Program-made: the position numbers and the translations under genes
In this document: in pieces, positions 53,073-61,856 of the stretch
How the letters are laid out: every line of letters begins with the position of its first letter
How positions within the stretch are numbered: the stretch's first letter is position 1
Notes under the pieces: model-generated
Databases searched by the model: none
What the model saw: only the letters and a program-made list of their open reading frames with translations
What the model was told of the DNA's origin: nothing
Source of the DNA: Streptomyces althioticus
Lineage (GTDB): Bacteria; Actinomycetota; Actinomycetes; Streptomycetales; Streptomycetaceae
Length of the DNA stretch: 64,000 nt
Direction: 5' to 3'
NCBI GenBank assembly: GCA_014649355.1
Contig: BMSW01000008.1
Location: forward strand, 62,001 to 126,000

Positions 53073-54659
53073 TCACCTGGACCCGAAACGAAGGGGATTG
53101 GGCAGTTCCGCCCACTGGTCGCCCGCCGTGCCCGGCGACAGCCGCATCAGCGTCAGCGCCTTCGCCGGCAGTGGTCCGTCGCGCAGCGCCGAGAGGTCGT
53201 CGGTGCGTGGCAGATCCGGTACGGCCTTCTCCAGAGCCGCCCGCAGGGCCGTCCCCGATCCCGCCGTCCCGGCCAGCGCGCCCGCCACCAGCGAGCCGAA
53301 CAGCTTGCGGCGCAGCGCCAGTGCGTCGTCCGTGACCATGCGGTTCGGCACGTCCGGCACGGGGATGCCGTGCCGGGCCAGACGCGCCGGCGAGACGCGC
53401 AGATCGGCCAGGTCCCGGTACACCAGCCGTACCGGCTCCCCGTCCGGCGACAGCACCACGAGCAGGTTCTGCCCGTGCGCCTCCAGCGCCACCCCCAGGT
53501 CCAGCAGCCGCAGGCCGACGGTGAGCGCCAGCCGGGCGAGACGGGCCAGTCGCGCGGGGCAGCGGGGCAGGCCGGTGGCCGCCAGGGCCGCCACCGGCAC
53601 CACCCGCTCCCCGGGGCCCGCGTACGCCTCCGGGGACTCCCGCAGCAGCGCCGTGAGGTCGGACGAACCGGCCGCCACCGCGGCCGGCGTGCGGGTGATC
53701 CGCAGCAGCCCGTCCGTGCGCTCCGCCACCGCCTGCCCGAAGTCCGACAGGACCGCCGACGCGGCGACCGACCCGAGGGAGATGTCCCGCACCGAGGACG
53801 TCAGCCGGGCGCTCACCGCCGTCTTCACGTGCGGGCCGTCCGGCAGCGCGAGGGTGCGCAGCGCCATCAGCGGATGTGCCGCGAGCACCCCCACGCCCCT
53901 GACGGGAGCCGCCCCCTCGCCGCCGGCCCGGGCCGCCCCCTCACCCCCGGCCGGGGCCACTCCCTCACCCGCCCGCTTTAGCACATGCGCCGCCTGCCAC
54001 GGATGCACCGGCACCAGCAGCCGGTCCCCGTCCCGCAGCCCGTCCGGCCACGCCCCCGACACCAGACACTCACCGGCCGGCACCGGAACCAGCCCCAGTT
54101 CCACCACCGGCCGGTGCTCGGGTCCGTACGCGAGCTGTTCGGCCACGGAGAAGCCGGGACGGGAACGGCAGTTCGGATGGAAGGGGTGCCCGTCGACCAC
54201 CCGCTGTTCCCACTCCCAGTCCCGCTCCGGCGCCGCGTCCCCGGGTTCCCTGAACTCCCGTTGCCCCGCCCGCGACAACGCCAGCGAGGCCGCGCTGTGC
54301 CCCAGTTCGGCGGCGAACGAGTCCGCGTGCGGCACCGCGAGGTCCGTCATCAGCCGCGCCGGATCGTCGTACTCCGTCCCGTCCAGCCGTACGGCGGTCA
54401 CCCGGGCGTCCGTCGCGTACGGGTCGGAGGCCGGACCCTCCAGCCGCCGCCCGTCCGCCAGCCGCAGCACCACGCCCGACCGGGTGTCCTCCCGTCCGGT
54501 GACCCACGGCAGCGGTTCGTGCGTCAGCCCCCGCCACAGCCGGGTCAGCACCGCCGCCCGCGCGCCGGGCAGCGCGTCCGTGTACGCCGGAAGCAGAGCG
54601 GGCCGTACGACGGCCAACTCCTCGGCGATCTCGGCCTCGGCGGTGGAGGGACGCGGCAC
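53073..54659 (-). CDS. IucA/IucC-type NIS siderophore synthetase
   Basis: 528 aa from GTG 54659; GAGGAG is 7 bases upstream, whereas the GTG two codons earlier is too close to it. The synthetase core is present: DGHPFHPNCRSRPGF (the substrate carboxylate/ATP HPxxKxRxGF-like site), VPVHPWQ, VKTAVSARLTSSVRDIS, and ALEAHGQNLLVVLSPDGEPVRLVYRDLADL. NIS synthetases adenylate a carboxylate (often citrate) and join it to an amine. A repeated AGGEGAAxAGGEGAAP segment near residues 225-245 is a loop insertion. It is divergent from a second NIS synthetase. Confidence 0.9.
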   Translation of the reverse strand: MPRPSTAEAEIAEELAVVRPALLPAYTDALPGARAAVLTRLWRGLTHEPLPWVTGREDTRSGVVLRLADGRRLEGPASDPYATDARVTAVRLDGTEYDDPARLMTDLAVPHADSFAAELGHSAASLALSRAGQREFREPGDAAPERDWEWEQRVVDGHPFHPNCRSRPGFSVAEQLAYGPEHRPVVELGLVPVPAGECLVSGAWPDGLRDGDRLLVPVHPWQAAHVLKRAGEGVAPAGGEGAARAGGEGAAPVRGVGVLAAHPLMALRTLALPDGPHVKTAVSARLTSSVRDISLGSVAASAVLSDFGQAVAERTDGLLRITRTPAAVAAGSSDLTALLRESPEAYAGPGERVVPVAALAATGLPRCPARLARLARLALTVGLRLLDLGVALEAHGQNLLVVLSPDGEPVRLVYRDLADLRVSPARLARHGIPVPDVPNRMVTDDALALRRKLFGSLVAGALAGTAGSGTALRAALEKAVPDLPRTDDLSALRDGPLPAKALTLMRLSPGTAGDQWAELPNPLRFGSR

Positions 54660-54758
54660 GGGCACACTCCTCGGATCGGCGGAAAGGTGGGACGTACGAA
54701 GGGACGATGCCAGACATACTGATCGTCTCCGCCGGACAGACGTAGGGAACCAGAACGC

Positions 54759-56312
54759 GTGGACCTCATGCCCCCGCCCGCAGACGACGACGCGGCGACC
54801 CGTGCGGACCTGGCAGGGCGCGCCGACGCCCACGCGGCCGTGCCGCTGCTGAACTGCCTGTTGCGCGAAGTGGCCGAACCCCTCCCCGGGCCCGCCCGCC
54901 CGGACGGCCCGCGCACCTACCGCCTGCCCCGCAGCCGGCGGCTGCTGCGCGTGCACGGCGCCCGCCGTCCCACCGCGCCCGAAGTGCACACCGCCGGGTC
55001 CTGGCACCGCCTCACCCACACGGAACTGGTCAAACTCGTCGCCGAGGAACTCCGCCGGCACACCGGCCGCTCCAACCACGAACTGCCCGCCGAGATGCTC
55101 GACAGCCGCGACGCCGTCGCCGCGCTGCTCGCCGCCCGCGACCGCGCCGACCCGCCCGGCGACCTCTATCTGCGCTCCGAGCAGTCCCTGCTCACCGGCC
55201 ACACCCACCACCCCGCCCCCAAGGCCCGCGGCGGCGGCCCCGCGGCCGCCTGGCTGCCGTACGCGCCCGAGGCGTACGCCCGCTTCCCGCTGACCCTGCT
55301 GGGCGTGCGCGAGGACACCCTGGTGGACGAGGGCGACACCGCCGCCCTGGACCGTCTCGGCGCCGCCCCGCCCGGCTACCGGCTGCTGCCCGCCCACCCC
55401 TGGCAGCTCGACCTCGCCGCCGACGACCTCGCCCCCGCGTTCGCCGACGGCCGCCTGCTCCGGCTCGGCGGGACGCCCTGGCCGGTGTGGCCCACGGCCG
55501 CCGTCCGCACCGTCCACGCGCCCGCCGAGGACCTCTTCCTCAAGTTCAGCCTCGACGTGCGCATCACCAACGACGTCCGCCGCCTGTGGCGGCACGACCT
55601 GGCACGCCTGCGCGCCACCGACACCGCCGTACGGGACGCCTTCGAGGACGCCCCGGCGGGCGGGGCCTGGCTGAGCGACCGGGGGCACCGCACCGCGGAC
55701 TTCGCCGTCGAGCAGCTCGCCGTCGTCGTCCGCGACGGGTTCCGCGGCCGGCTGGTCCCGGGCGCCACCCCCTGCCTGGCCGCCGCCCTCGTGGAGGGCT
55801 TCGACGGCGACCCGCTCGCGGCCACCGCCCGTCCCCACGCCTGGTGGGAGGCCTACCTGGCCCGGGTGGTGCCCCCGGCGCTCGCCGCCTTCCACGGGCA
55901 CGGCGTCGTCCTGGAGGCGCACCTGCAGAACACGCTGATCGCCGTCGACGCCGACGGCATGCCGGCGCAGGCCCTCTACCGCGACGCGGAGGGCGTGAAG
56001 CTGCTCGCGTCCCCGCAACGCCCCGACGGCCTGCCCACGGTGACACGGGAGGCCGGGTGGGAGCGGCTGGTGTACTGCCTGGTCGTCAACCACCTCATGG
56101 AGATCGCCGCCGCCCTGGCCGACCACCACCCCGGCCTCGACCCCTGGCCCGCGGTCCGCCGCGAACTGGCCCGCCACGACCTCCCGGAGATCCCCGCCCT
56201 GCTGACCGCACCCACCCTGCCCGCCAAGACCAACCTCCTCCTGCGCTGGACCGCGGCCGACGGCGCCGACGCCCGCTACCGGCCGCTGCCCAACCCGCTG
56301 TCCGGCCACTGA
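54759..56312 (+). CDS. IucA/IucC-type NIS siderophore synthetase
   Basis: 517 aa from GTG 54759 (ATG 54768 is an alternative). Core motifs are SNHELPAEMLDSRDAV, TGHTHHPAPKARGG (the His-Lys-ATP site HPxxKxRxG), LLPAHPWQLDL, LKFSLDVRITNDVR and VVLEAHLQNTLIAVDADGMPAQALYRDAEGVKLL. The motifs are more canonical than in the divergent partner, so both are probably active at different steps. No transporter, decarboxylase or hydroxylase gene is next to them, and no clear iron box was seen in the 99-bp gap. Confidence 0.92.
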   Translation: MDLMPPPADDDAATRADLAGRADAHAAVPLLNCLLREVAEPLPGPARPDGPRTYRLPRSRRLLRVHGARRPTAPEVHTAGSWHRLTHTELVKLVAEELRRHTGRSNHELPAEMLDSRDAVAALLAARDRADPPGDLYLRSEQSLLTGHTHHPAPKARGGGPAAAWLPYAPEAYARFPLTLLGVREDTLVDEGDTAALDRLGAAPPGYRLLPAHPWQLDLAADDLAPAFADGRLLRLGGTPWPVWPTAAVRTVHAPAEDLFLKFSLDVRITNDVRRLWRHDLARLRATDTAVRDAFEDAPAGGAWLSDRGHRTADFAVEQLAVVVRDGFRGRLVPGATPCLAAALVEGFDGDPLAATARPHAWWEAYLARVVPPALAAFHGHGVVLEAHLQNTLIAVDADGMPAQALYRDAEGVKLLASPQRPDGLPTVTREAGWERLVYCLVVNHLMEIAAALADHHPGLDPWPAVRRELARHDLPEIPALLTAPTLPAKTNLLLRWTAADGADARYRPLPNPLSGH

Positions 56313-56433
56313 GCGTGCCCCGCGCGCAGCGCGACGGGAGGCGACCGCCGTCCGGATGCCTCAGACTCGGGGGCGGGGCCGCGGGGAAGGCCCGGGGGCC
56401 CGCCGCCCGACCGTGCCCTGAGGAGGCCGGCCC

Positions 56434-57387
56434 GTGCATGACGTGCCGTTCTGGCTGTGGACCGTGTTCGTCGTCATCGTCGTCGCGTCCCTCGCGGTCG
56501 ACCTCTTCGCGCACCGCTCCGCCCATGTCATCGACTTCCGCGAGGCGGCGGCCTGGAGTGCCGGGTGGATCGGCCTGGCCATCCTCTTCGGCGGGCTGGT
56601 CTTCCTCGTCGTCGGCACCGACGCGGGCGTGGAGTACACCACCGCGTGGCTGCTGGAGAAGAGCCTGTCCGTCGACAACCTCTTCGTCTTCGCGCTGATC
56701 TTCAGCTACTTCCAGGTGCCGCGCGCCTACCAGCACCGCGTGCTGTTCCTCGGCGTCCTGGGCGCCCTGGTCTTCCGCGGCCTGTTCCTCGCCGCCGGTG
56801 TGGCCGTGGTCAGCCGCTTCACCGCCGTGCTGTACGTCTTCGCCGCGATCCTCTTCTGGAGTACCTACAAGATCCTCAAGGGGGAGGACGAGAGCTTCGA
56901 CCCGGGGAAGAGCGTCGCGGTCCGGCTGCTGCGCAAGGTCGTCCCCGTACGCGACGAGTACGCGGGCCCGCACTTCTTCGTGAAGGAGGCGGGCAAGCGG
57001 GTGGCGACCCCGCTGCTCGCGGTCGTCGCCGCCATCGAGGCCGCCGACCTGGTCTTCGCCGTCGACAGTGTGCCCGCCGTCCTCGCCGTCAGCAGCGACG
57101 TCTTCATCGTCTACACCAGCAACGCCTTCGCCATCCTCGGCCTGCGCGCCCTGTACTTCATGCTGGCCGGCCTCCTCGACCGCTTCCACTACCTCAGCGT
57201 CGGCCTCGCGCTGATCCTCGGCTTCATCGGCGTCAAGCTGGTCCTCCAGGCGACCCACGAGACGGTCAGCACCGCCGTCCCCGAGATCCCGTCCCTGGTC
57301 AGCCTGGCCGTCATCGTCGTCGTCCTCGCCGTGTCGATCGCGGTGAGCGTGCTGCGGCCGCCGGCCGAGCACGACAAAAGCGGGTAA
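56434..57387 (+). CDS. TerC family integral membrane protein
   Basis: 317 aa from GTG with GAGGAGG upstream. Nine or so helices, with the TerC signature WLLEKSLSVDNLFVFALIFSYFQVP (acidic/Asn in helix) and AAIEAADLVFAVDSVPAVLAVSSDVFIVYTSNAFAILGLRALYF. The family is linked to tellurite resistance and manganese export (Alx/MeeF-type). The 120-bp leader does not show the yybP-ykoY riboswitch often seen before such genes. Confidence 0.94.
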   Translation: MHDVPFWLWTVFVVIVVASLAVDLFAHRSAHVIDFREAAAWSAGWIGLAILFGGLVFLVVGTDAGVEYTTAWLLEKSLSVDNLFVFALIFSYFQVPRAYQHRVLFLGVLGALVFRGLFLAAGVAVVSRFTAVLYVFAAILFWSTYKILKGEDESFDPGKSVAVRLLRKVVPVRDEYAGPHFFVKEAGKRVATPLLAVVAAIEAADLVFAVDSVPAVLAVSSDVFIVYTSNAFAILGLRALYFMLAGLLDRFHYLSVGLALILGFIGVKLVLQATHETVSTAVPEIPSLVSLAVIVVVLAVSIAVSVLRPPAEHDKSG

Positions 57388-57407
57388 AGCGGGCGTAAAG
57401 TGGGTGT

Positions 57408-57665
57408 ATGAGCAGCGACCGCAAGCGCGACGGGACCCGGCCCACCGAGCTGCTGTGCGCCTCGTGCGGCAGGCCGGTGGAGACCGTCGTCACCCGGCAC
57501 AAGACCTTCGGCATCAACGTCCCGCAATGGCGGGCCGGCCCCTGCCACAACCCCGACTGCGCCGACTACGTCCCCGAGATGGTCCCGGCGGACACCCTCC
57601 GCCGCCCCGAGCAGGGAGAGCGGCGGACGGAGCAACGCCGTAAGGAGGCAGGTCCGCACGCCTGA
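57408..57665 (+). CDS. Small zinc-ribbon protein, 85 aa
   Basis: 85 aa. Two cysteine pairs, LLCASCGRP and GPCHNPDCADYVP, form a zinc ribbon; the C-terminus is charged (RRPEQGERRTEQRRKEAG). It starts 20 bp after terC and may be cotranscribed. Function unknown. Confidence 0.78.
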   Translation: MSSDRKRDGTRPTELLCASCGRPVETVVTRHKTFGINVPQWRAGPCHNPDCADYVPEMVPADTLRRPEQGERRTEQRRKEAGPHA

Positions 57666-57741
57666 CCGTCCCCGCCGCCGCCCCTCCGCGCGCGGTTAGG
57701 ATTCCTGTCCGACGTCGTACGAGGATGGGGTGGCCCACAGC

Positions 57742-58656
57742 ATGCTGAAGCAGGTCACCGCCACCCGTTACGTCCAGCCCTTGCACTCCGGGGGCTCCGT
57801 GCCGGGCGTCGTCGAGGCGGACGACCTGGGCACCTACGTCGTCAAGTTCACCGGCTCCGCGCAGGGCCGCAAGGCGCTGGTCGCCGAGGTGATCGTCGGC
57901 GAGCTGGCGCGGGCGCTCGGCCTGCGCTTCCCGGAGCTGGTGCTGGTGCGCTTCGACCCGGCGATCGCCGAGGACGAGCCCCACCAGGAGGTGCGCGACC
58001 TGCACACCGCCAGCGCCGGGATCAACCTCGGCATGGATTACCTGCCGGGAGCGCGCGACTTCACCCCCGAGGCGGCCGAGAGGTTCGCCGTCGACCCGCT
58101 GGAGGCCGGGCGGATCGTGTGGCTCGACGCGCTCACCGCGAACGTCGACCGCACCGTGCACAGCTCCAACCTGCTGCTGTGGCCGACCCTCGGCGTCGCC
58201 CCGCCCCGGCTGTGGCTGATCGACCACGGCGCCGCGCTCGTCTTCCACCACCGCTGGGACGCCGGCGACCCGACGAAGGCGTACGACTTCCGCCACCACG
58301 CCCTCGGCCGGTACGGGCCCGACGTGCGCGCCGCCGACGCGGAGCTGGCCCCCCGGGTGACGGAGGAGCTGCTGCGGTCGATCGTGGACGAGGTGCCCGA
58401 CGCGTGGCTGCAGGGCGAGCCGGGGTTCGCCTCGCCCGAGGAGGTCCGGGCGGCGTACGTGGACCACCTCCACGCGCGGGCACGGGCGTCCGGCGCGTGG
58501 CTGCCCCTCGACTTCCCCACGGCCGACCAGATCGCCGCGGAGAACGCCGCCCGCGCGGCACGGACGCAACGGGGCCGCCCGGCCTGGCTCAAGCAGGTGC
58601 CCGACCTGCACGGCCGCCCGGCGGTGGAACAGGACGGGACGGTGCACCTGCGATGA
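57742..58656 (+). CDS. HipA-like kinase-fold protein
   Basis: 304 aa from ATG 57742 (GTG 57730, with GAGGA upstream, is a possible earlier start). DLGTYVVKFTGSAQGRKALVAEVIVGELARALGL holds the ATP-binding lysine and the glutamate helix. IVWLDALTANVDRTVHSSNLLLW holds the Asp/Asn catalytic loop of HipA kinases, and LWLIDHGAALVFHH the metal Asp. It lacks a HipB partner and the HipA N-terminal domain, so it belongs to the stand-alone HipA-like family common in actinobacteria. Its stop overlaps the SelW-like gene. Confidence 0.88.
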   Translation: MLKQVTATRYVQPLHSGGSVPGVVEADDLGTYVVKFTGSAQGRKALVAEVIVGELARALGLRFPELVLVRFDPAIAEDEPHQEVRDLHTASAGINLGMDYLPGARDFTPEAAERFAVDPLEAGRIVWLDALTANVDRTVHSSNLLLWPTLGVAPPRLWLIDHGAALVFHHRWDAGDPTKAYDFRHHALGRYGPDVRAADAELAPRVTEELLRSIVDEVPDAWLQGEPGFASPEEVRAAYVDHLHARARASGAWLPLDFPTADQIAAENAARAARTQRGRPAWLKQVPDLHGRPAVEQDGTVHLR

Positions 58657-58931
58657 CGACCGGCGCACGGCGCGTGGAGATCGAGTACTGCACCCGATGC
58701 CGCTGGCTGCCCCGGGCCGCCTGGCTGGCACAGGAGCTGCTGACCACCTTCGAGCAGGAGCTGACCGAGCTGGCGCTCAAGCCCGGCACCGGAGGTGTCT
58801 TCGTGGTCCGGGTCGGCGACGAAGTGGTCTGGGACCGGCGCGAGCAGGGCTTCCCGGAGCCGACGGCGGTCAAGCGGGCCGTACGCGACCGAGTGGCCCC
58901 GGGGAAGACCCTGGGCCACTCGGAGAAGTGA
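58653..58931 (+). CDS. SelT/SelW/SelH (Rdx) family thioredoxin-like protein
   Basis: 92 aa. VEIEYCTRCRWLPRAAWLAQELLTTF contains the CxxC redox pair at the start of a thioredoxin-like fold, and VFVVRVGDEVVWDRREQGFPEP the strand-turn typical of SelW-like proteins. The selenocysteine position is Cys. The ATG overlaps the stop of the HipA-like kinase gene (ATGA), so the two are coupled. Confidence 0.9.
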   Translation: MTTGARRVEIEYCTRCRWLPRAAWLAQELLTTFEQELTELALKPGTGGVFVVRVGDEVVWDRREQGFPEPTAVKRAVRDRVAPGKTLGHSEK

Positions 58932-58933
58932 AC

Positions 58934-58959
58934 CTGCTCAGCAGTTTTGAGGCGCCTCA
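58934..58959. terminator. Small convergent hairpins between SelW-like gene and aceB
   Basis: CTGCTCAGCAG (58934-58944) followed by TTTT, then palindrome TGAGGCGCCTCA (58948-58959), which contains the aceB stop. Likely a weak bidirectional terminator. Confidence 0.5.
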
Positions 58960-60582
58960 GCCCTTCAGCTGCTCGTACGCCGGCAGCGTCAGGAAGTCCG
59001 CGTAGTCCTCGTCGAGGGCGACCTTCAGCAGCAGGTCGTGCGCCTGCTGCCAGTTGCCCGCCGTGAACGCCTCGTCGCCGATCTCCGCGCGGATGTTCGC
59101 CAGCTCCTCGGCGGCCACCTTGCGGGCCAGCTCGGCCGTGACCCGCTCGCCGTTGTCGAGCACCACGCCCGCGTTGATCCACTGCCAGATCTGGGAGCGG
59201 GAGATCTCCGCGGTGGCCGCGTCCTCCATCAGGTTGAAGATGGCCACCGCGCCGAGGCCCCGCAGCCACGCCTCGATGTAACGGACGCCGACCTGCACGG
59301 CGTTGACCAGACCCGCGTACGTGGGCTTCGCGTCGAGCGAGTCGATCGCGATCAGGTCCTCGGCCTTGACGTCGACGTCCTCACGCAACCGGTCCTTCTG
59401 GTTCGGCCGGTCGCCGAGCACCCGGTCGAAGGACTCCATCGCGATCGGCACCAGGTCCGGGTGGGCGACCCAGGAACCGTCGAAGCCGTCGTCCGCCTCG
59501 CGGTCCTTGTCCGCCTTCACCTTCTCGAAGGCGACCTTGTTGACCTCCTCGTCCCGGCGGGACGGGATGAACGCCGCCATGCCGCCGATCGCGTGCGCGC
59601 CGCGCTTGTGGCAGGTGCGGACGAGGAGTTCGGTGTACGCCCGCATGAACGGGGCGGTCATCGTCACCGCGTTGCGGTCCGGCAGCACGAACTTCGCCCC
59701 GCCGTCACGGAAGTTCTTGACGATGGAGAACAGGTAGTCCCAGCGGCCCGCGTTCAGGCCGGAGGCGTGGTCGCGCAGCTCGTAGAGGATCTCCTCCATC
59801 TCGTACGCGGCGGTGATCGTCTCGATCAGGACCGTGGCGCGGACGGTGCCCTGCGGGATGCCCAGGTGGTCCTGCGCGAACACGAACACGTCGTTCCACA
59901 GCCGCGCCTCGAGGTGCGACTCCGTCTTCGGGAGGTAGAAGTACGGTCCCTTGCCGAGGTCGAGCAGCCGCTTGGCGTTGTGGAAGAAGTACAGGCCGAA
60001 GTCGACCAGCGCGCCGGGCACCGGGGTGCCGTCGGGGCCGGTGAGGTGGCGCTCGTCCAGGTGCCAGCCGCGCGGGCGCATGACGACCGTCGCCAGCTCC
60101 TCGTCCGGCCGCAGGGCGTACGTCTTGCCCGTGCGCTCGTCGGTGAAGTCGATGCGGCGGGTGTACGCGTCGATCAGGTTGAGCTGGCCGGTGACCACGT
60201 TCTCCCAGGTGGGCGCGGACGCGTCCTCGAAGTCCGCGAGCCACACCTTCGCACCGGAGTTGAGCGCGTTGATGGTCATCTTGCGGTCGGTGGGGCCGGT
60301 GATCTCGACGCGGCGGTCCTCCAGGGCCGGCGGGGCCGGGGCGACCTTCCAGGAGTCGTCGGCGCGGATCGCGGCCGTCTCCGGCAGGAAGTCGAGGGTG
60401 GAGGTGCGGGCGATCTCAGCGCGGCGCTCCGCGCGCCGGGCGAGCAGCTCGTCACGCCGGGGCGTGAACCGGCGGTGCAGCTCCGCCAGGAAGGCGAGGG
60501 CCGTCTCGGAAAGGACCTCCTCCTGCCGGGGCAGGGGCTCGGCGTCGACGATGGCCAGCGGGGACGGCGCTGGTGCGGACAT
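58957..60582 (-). CDS. aceB: Malate synthase A
   Basis: 541 aa, normal for the A isoform. It condenses glyoxylate with acetyl-CoA to malate. The signature RDHASGLNAGRWDYLFSIVKNF is intact, as are MTINALNSGAKVWLADFEDASAPTW and the C-terminal catalytic Asp region. No isocitrate lyase is nearby. The promoter carries the two 15-bp boxes and motif B shared with the allantoin genes, so it serves glyoxylate from purine breakdown, in parallel with Gcl. Confidence 0.97.
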   Translation of the reverse strand: MSAPAPSPLAIVDAEPLPRQEEVLSETALAFLAELHRRFTPRRDELLARRAERRAEIARTSTLDFLPETAAIRADDSWKVAPAPPALEDRRVEITGPTDRKMTINALNSGAKVWLADFEDASAPTWENVVTGQLNLIDAYTRRIDFTDERTGKTYALRPDEELATVVMRPRGWHLDERHLTGPDGTPVPGALVDFGLYFFHNAKRLLDLGKGPYFYLPKTESHLEARLWNDVFVFAQDHLGIPQGTVRATVLIETITAAYEMEEILYELRDHASGLNAGRWDYLFSIVKNFRDGGAKFVLPDRNAVTMTAPFMRAYTELLVRTCHKRGAHAIGGMAAFIPSRRDEEVNKVAFEKVKADKDREADDGFDGSWVAHPDLVPIAMESFDRVLGDRPNQKDRLREDVDVKAEDLIAIDSLDAKPTYAGLVNAVQVGVRYIEAWLRGLGAVAIFNLMEDAATAEISRSQIWQWINAGVVLDNGERVTAELARKVAAEELANIRAEIGDEAFTAGNWQQAHDLLLKVALDEDYADFLTLPAYEQLKG

Positions 60583-60670
60583 CAGCTGTCACTTCCTTCG
60601 GCGTGCGGGGGGCACCGGGTGCCGGGCGACCCGGGTAGGGCGGGAGAGGCCGCTGCGCCGGGCACAGGGC

Positions 60671-60706
60671 TTCTGATCAGTGGATAGTAGTTTCCTCATG
60701 GTGGAA
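60671..60706 (-). promoter_or_regulatory. Tandem 15-bp operator at aceB (candidate AllR boxes)
   Basis: Plus-strand boxes TTCTGATCAGTGGAT (60671-60685) and TTCCTCATGGTGGAA (60692-60706) start 21 bp apart. The second fills the spacer between the -35 and -10, and the first covers the transcription start, so binding should block transcription. Confidence 0.7.
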
Positions 60707-60712
60707 GTTCAA
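60684..60712 (-). promoter_or_regulatory. aceB promoter
   Basis: On the minus strand TTGAAC (60712-60707), 17-bp spacer, TACTAT (60689-60684). A good match, overlapped by both motif types. Confidence 0.65.
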
Positions 60713-60724
60713 TGTTTTGTTGAT
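60708..60724 (-). promoter_or_regulatory. 17-bp palindrome at aceB promoter (motif B)
   Basis: Minus strand ATCAACAAAACATTGAA overlaps the -35. Compare TTCAACAGAACGTTGAA before allB and TTCAACAAACTGTTGAC before uraD. Confidence 0.6.
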
Positions 60725-60735
60725 GTCGAGAGTCC

Positions 60736-61335
60736 TCACTCGAGGTGGGCCAGATCCGCCTCCGTGTCGATGTCGTACGCCTCCGCGACATCGCCGCACT
60801 CGACCCGTTCCACGGCGTCCGCGGGTTCCTTGAGATAGGCGCGGGCGCCCCGGTCGCCGGTGGCCGTCGCGGCGATCCCCGCCCAGTGGGCGGCCCCGAA
60901 CAGCACCGGATGGCCGCGGACGCCGTCGTACGCCGCCGAGACCAGCGAGCGCGGCGACCGGTACGCGCGCCGCACCCGGGCCACCGCCTCCGGTCCGATC
61001 CCCGGCTGGTCCACCAGCAGCACCAGCGCGGCCCGTGCACCCGTACCGGCGAGCGCGTCGAGGCCTGCCCGCAGGGACGTGCCCATGCCGCGCTCCCAGT
61101 CCGGGTTGTCCACGAGCAGGCAGTCCGGCAGTTCGGCGCGGGCGCGCACCTCCTCGGCGCGCGCCCCCAGCACCACGTGCACGCTCGCGCAGCCGCCCGC
61201 GCGCAGCGCTTCCGCCGCGTGCTCCACCAGGAGCCGCCCGCGGTGGGGGAGCAGGGCCTTGGGGCGCCCGCCGAGGCGGCGTCCGCCGCCGGCCGCCAGC
61301 AACAGGCCGGCCACCCGGTTCTCGTCGTCCGTCAT
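60736..61335 (-). CDS. MobA-like nucleotidyltransferase (molybdopterin cytidylyltransferase type)
   Basis: 199 aa from ATG 61335. LLLAAGGGRRLGGRPKALLPHRGRLLVEHA is the nucleotide-binding signature of MobA/MocA, and LVLLVDQPGIGPEAV the metal DxP motif. MocA-type members load CTP onto the molybdenum cofactor for xanthine dehydrogenase. Its place between aceB and allR suggests service to a purine-oxidising molybdoenzyme outside the window. Inference from context. Confidence 0.85.
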   Translation of the reverse strand: MTDDENRVAGLLLAAGGGRRLGGRPKALLPHRGRLLVEHAAEALRAGGCASVHVVLGARAEEVRARAELPDCLLVDNPDWERGMGTSLRAGLDALAGTGARAALVLLVDQPGIGPEAVARVRRAYRSPRSLVSAAYDGVRGHPVLFGAAHWAGIAATATGDRGARAYLKEPADAVERVECGDVAEAYDIDTEADLAHLE

Positions 61336-61541
61336 GGGTCCTGCATACCCCACCCGAGGCCGCCCGTCCGGGCGCCCGGCGGAAGGGTGCCTCGGGCCAC
61401 GGTGTCACGCTGTGGAACAAGTCGATGACGCAGCGGACTGGCGCAAAGGCCCCGGGGTGGCGTTTACTGGCGCGCACCGGTCCGCGGGGGCGCGTCGGGC
61501 CGGTCAGGGGAGGCGCACGACGACCTGCCAGGGGGAGGACC

Positions 61542-61856
61542 GTGTTGCGAGGCGTGGACCAGAGGTGTGTGCCCGGCAGTCAGGTGGATCCGCGGGTGGC
61601 GGAGCTGCGCTCCGCAGTGGCCCGGTTACGCCGCCAACTGGCCGCACACCGTGCAGAGTTCCTGGACCGGAGCATCGCGGAGGAGGCGCTCGCCACGCTG
61701 GCCGGACTGGCCGCCGCCGACCACCCCGACATCCCGATGCTGCGCCGCTCCCTGCTGCTCGTCGCGGGAGCCATCGGCTCGGTGAGCGCGCTGGGGGACG
61801 GGCTGCGTCAACTCCGTGAGGCGGTCGACCTCTTCGGGACGTCACCCCGGGCGTGA
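61542..61856 (+). CDS. DUF5955-like small helical protein
   Basis: 104 aa from GTG 61542, with GGGGGAGG just upstream. Mostly helical: VDPRVAELRSAVARLRRQLAAHRAEFLDRSIAEEALATLAGLAAADHPDIPMLRRSLLLVAGAIGSVSALGDGLRQLREAVDLF, resembling the DUF5955 family of Streptomyces (an amphipathic helix pair). No catalytic motif. Lies between the divergent MobA-like gene and the convergent allR gene. Confidence 0.75.
   Translation: MLRGVDQRCVPGSQVDPRVAELRSAVARLRRQLAAHRAEFLDRSIAEEALATLAGLAAADHPDIPMLRRSLLLVAGAIGSVSALGDGLRQLREAVDLFGTSPRA

Noticed and set aside
54660..54758. A DmdR1/IdeR iron box between the NIS synthetases
   Set aside because: No sequence close to the TTAGGTTAGGCTCACCTAA consensus was found in the 99-bp gap.
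56313..56433. A possible yybP-ykoY manganese riboswitch before terC
   Set aside because: The leader is only 121 bp and lacks the conserved riboswitch core; only GC-rich palindromes are seen.
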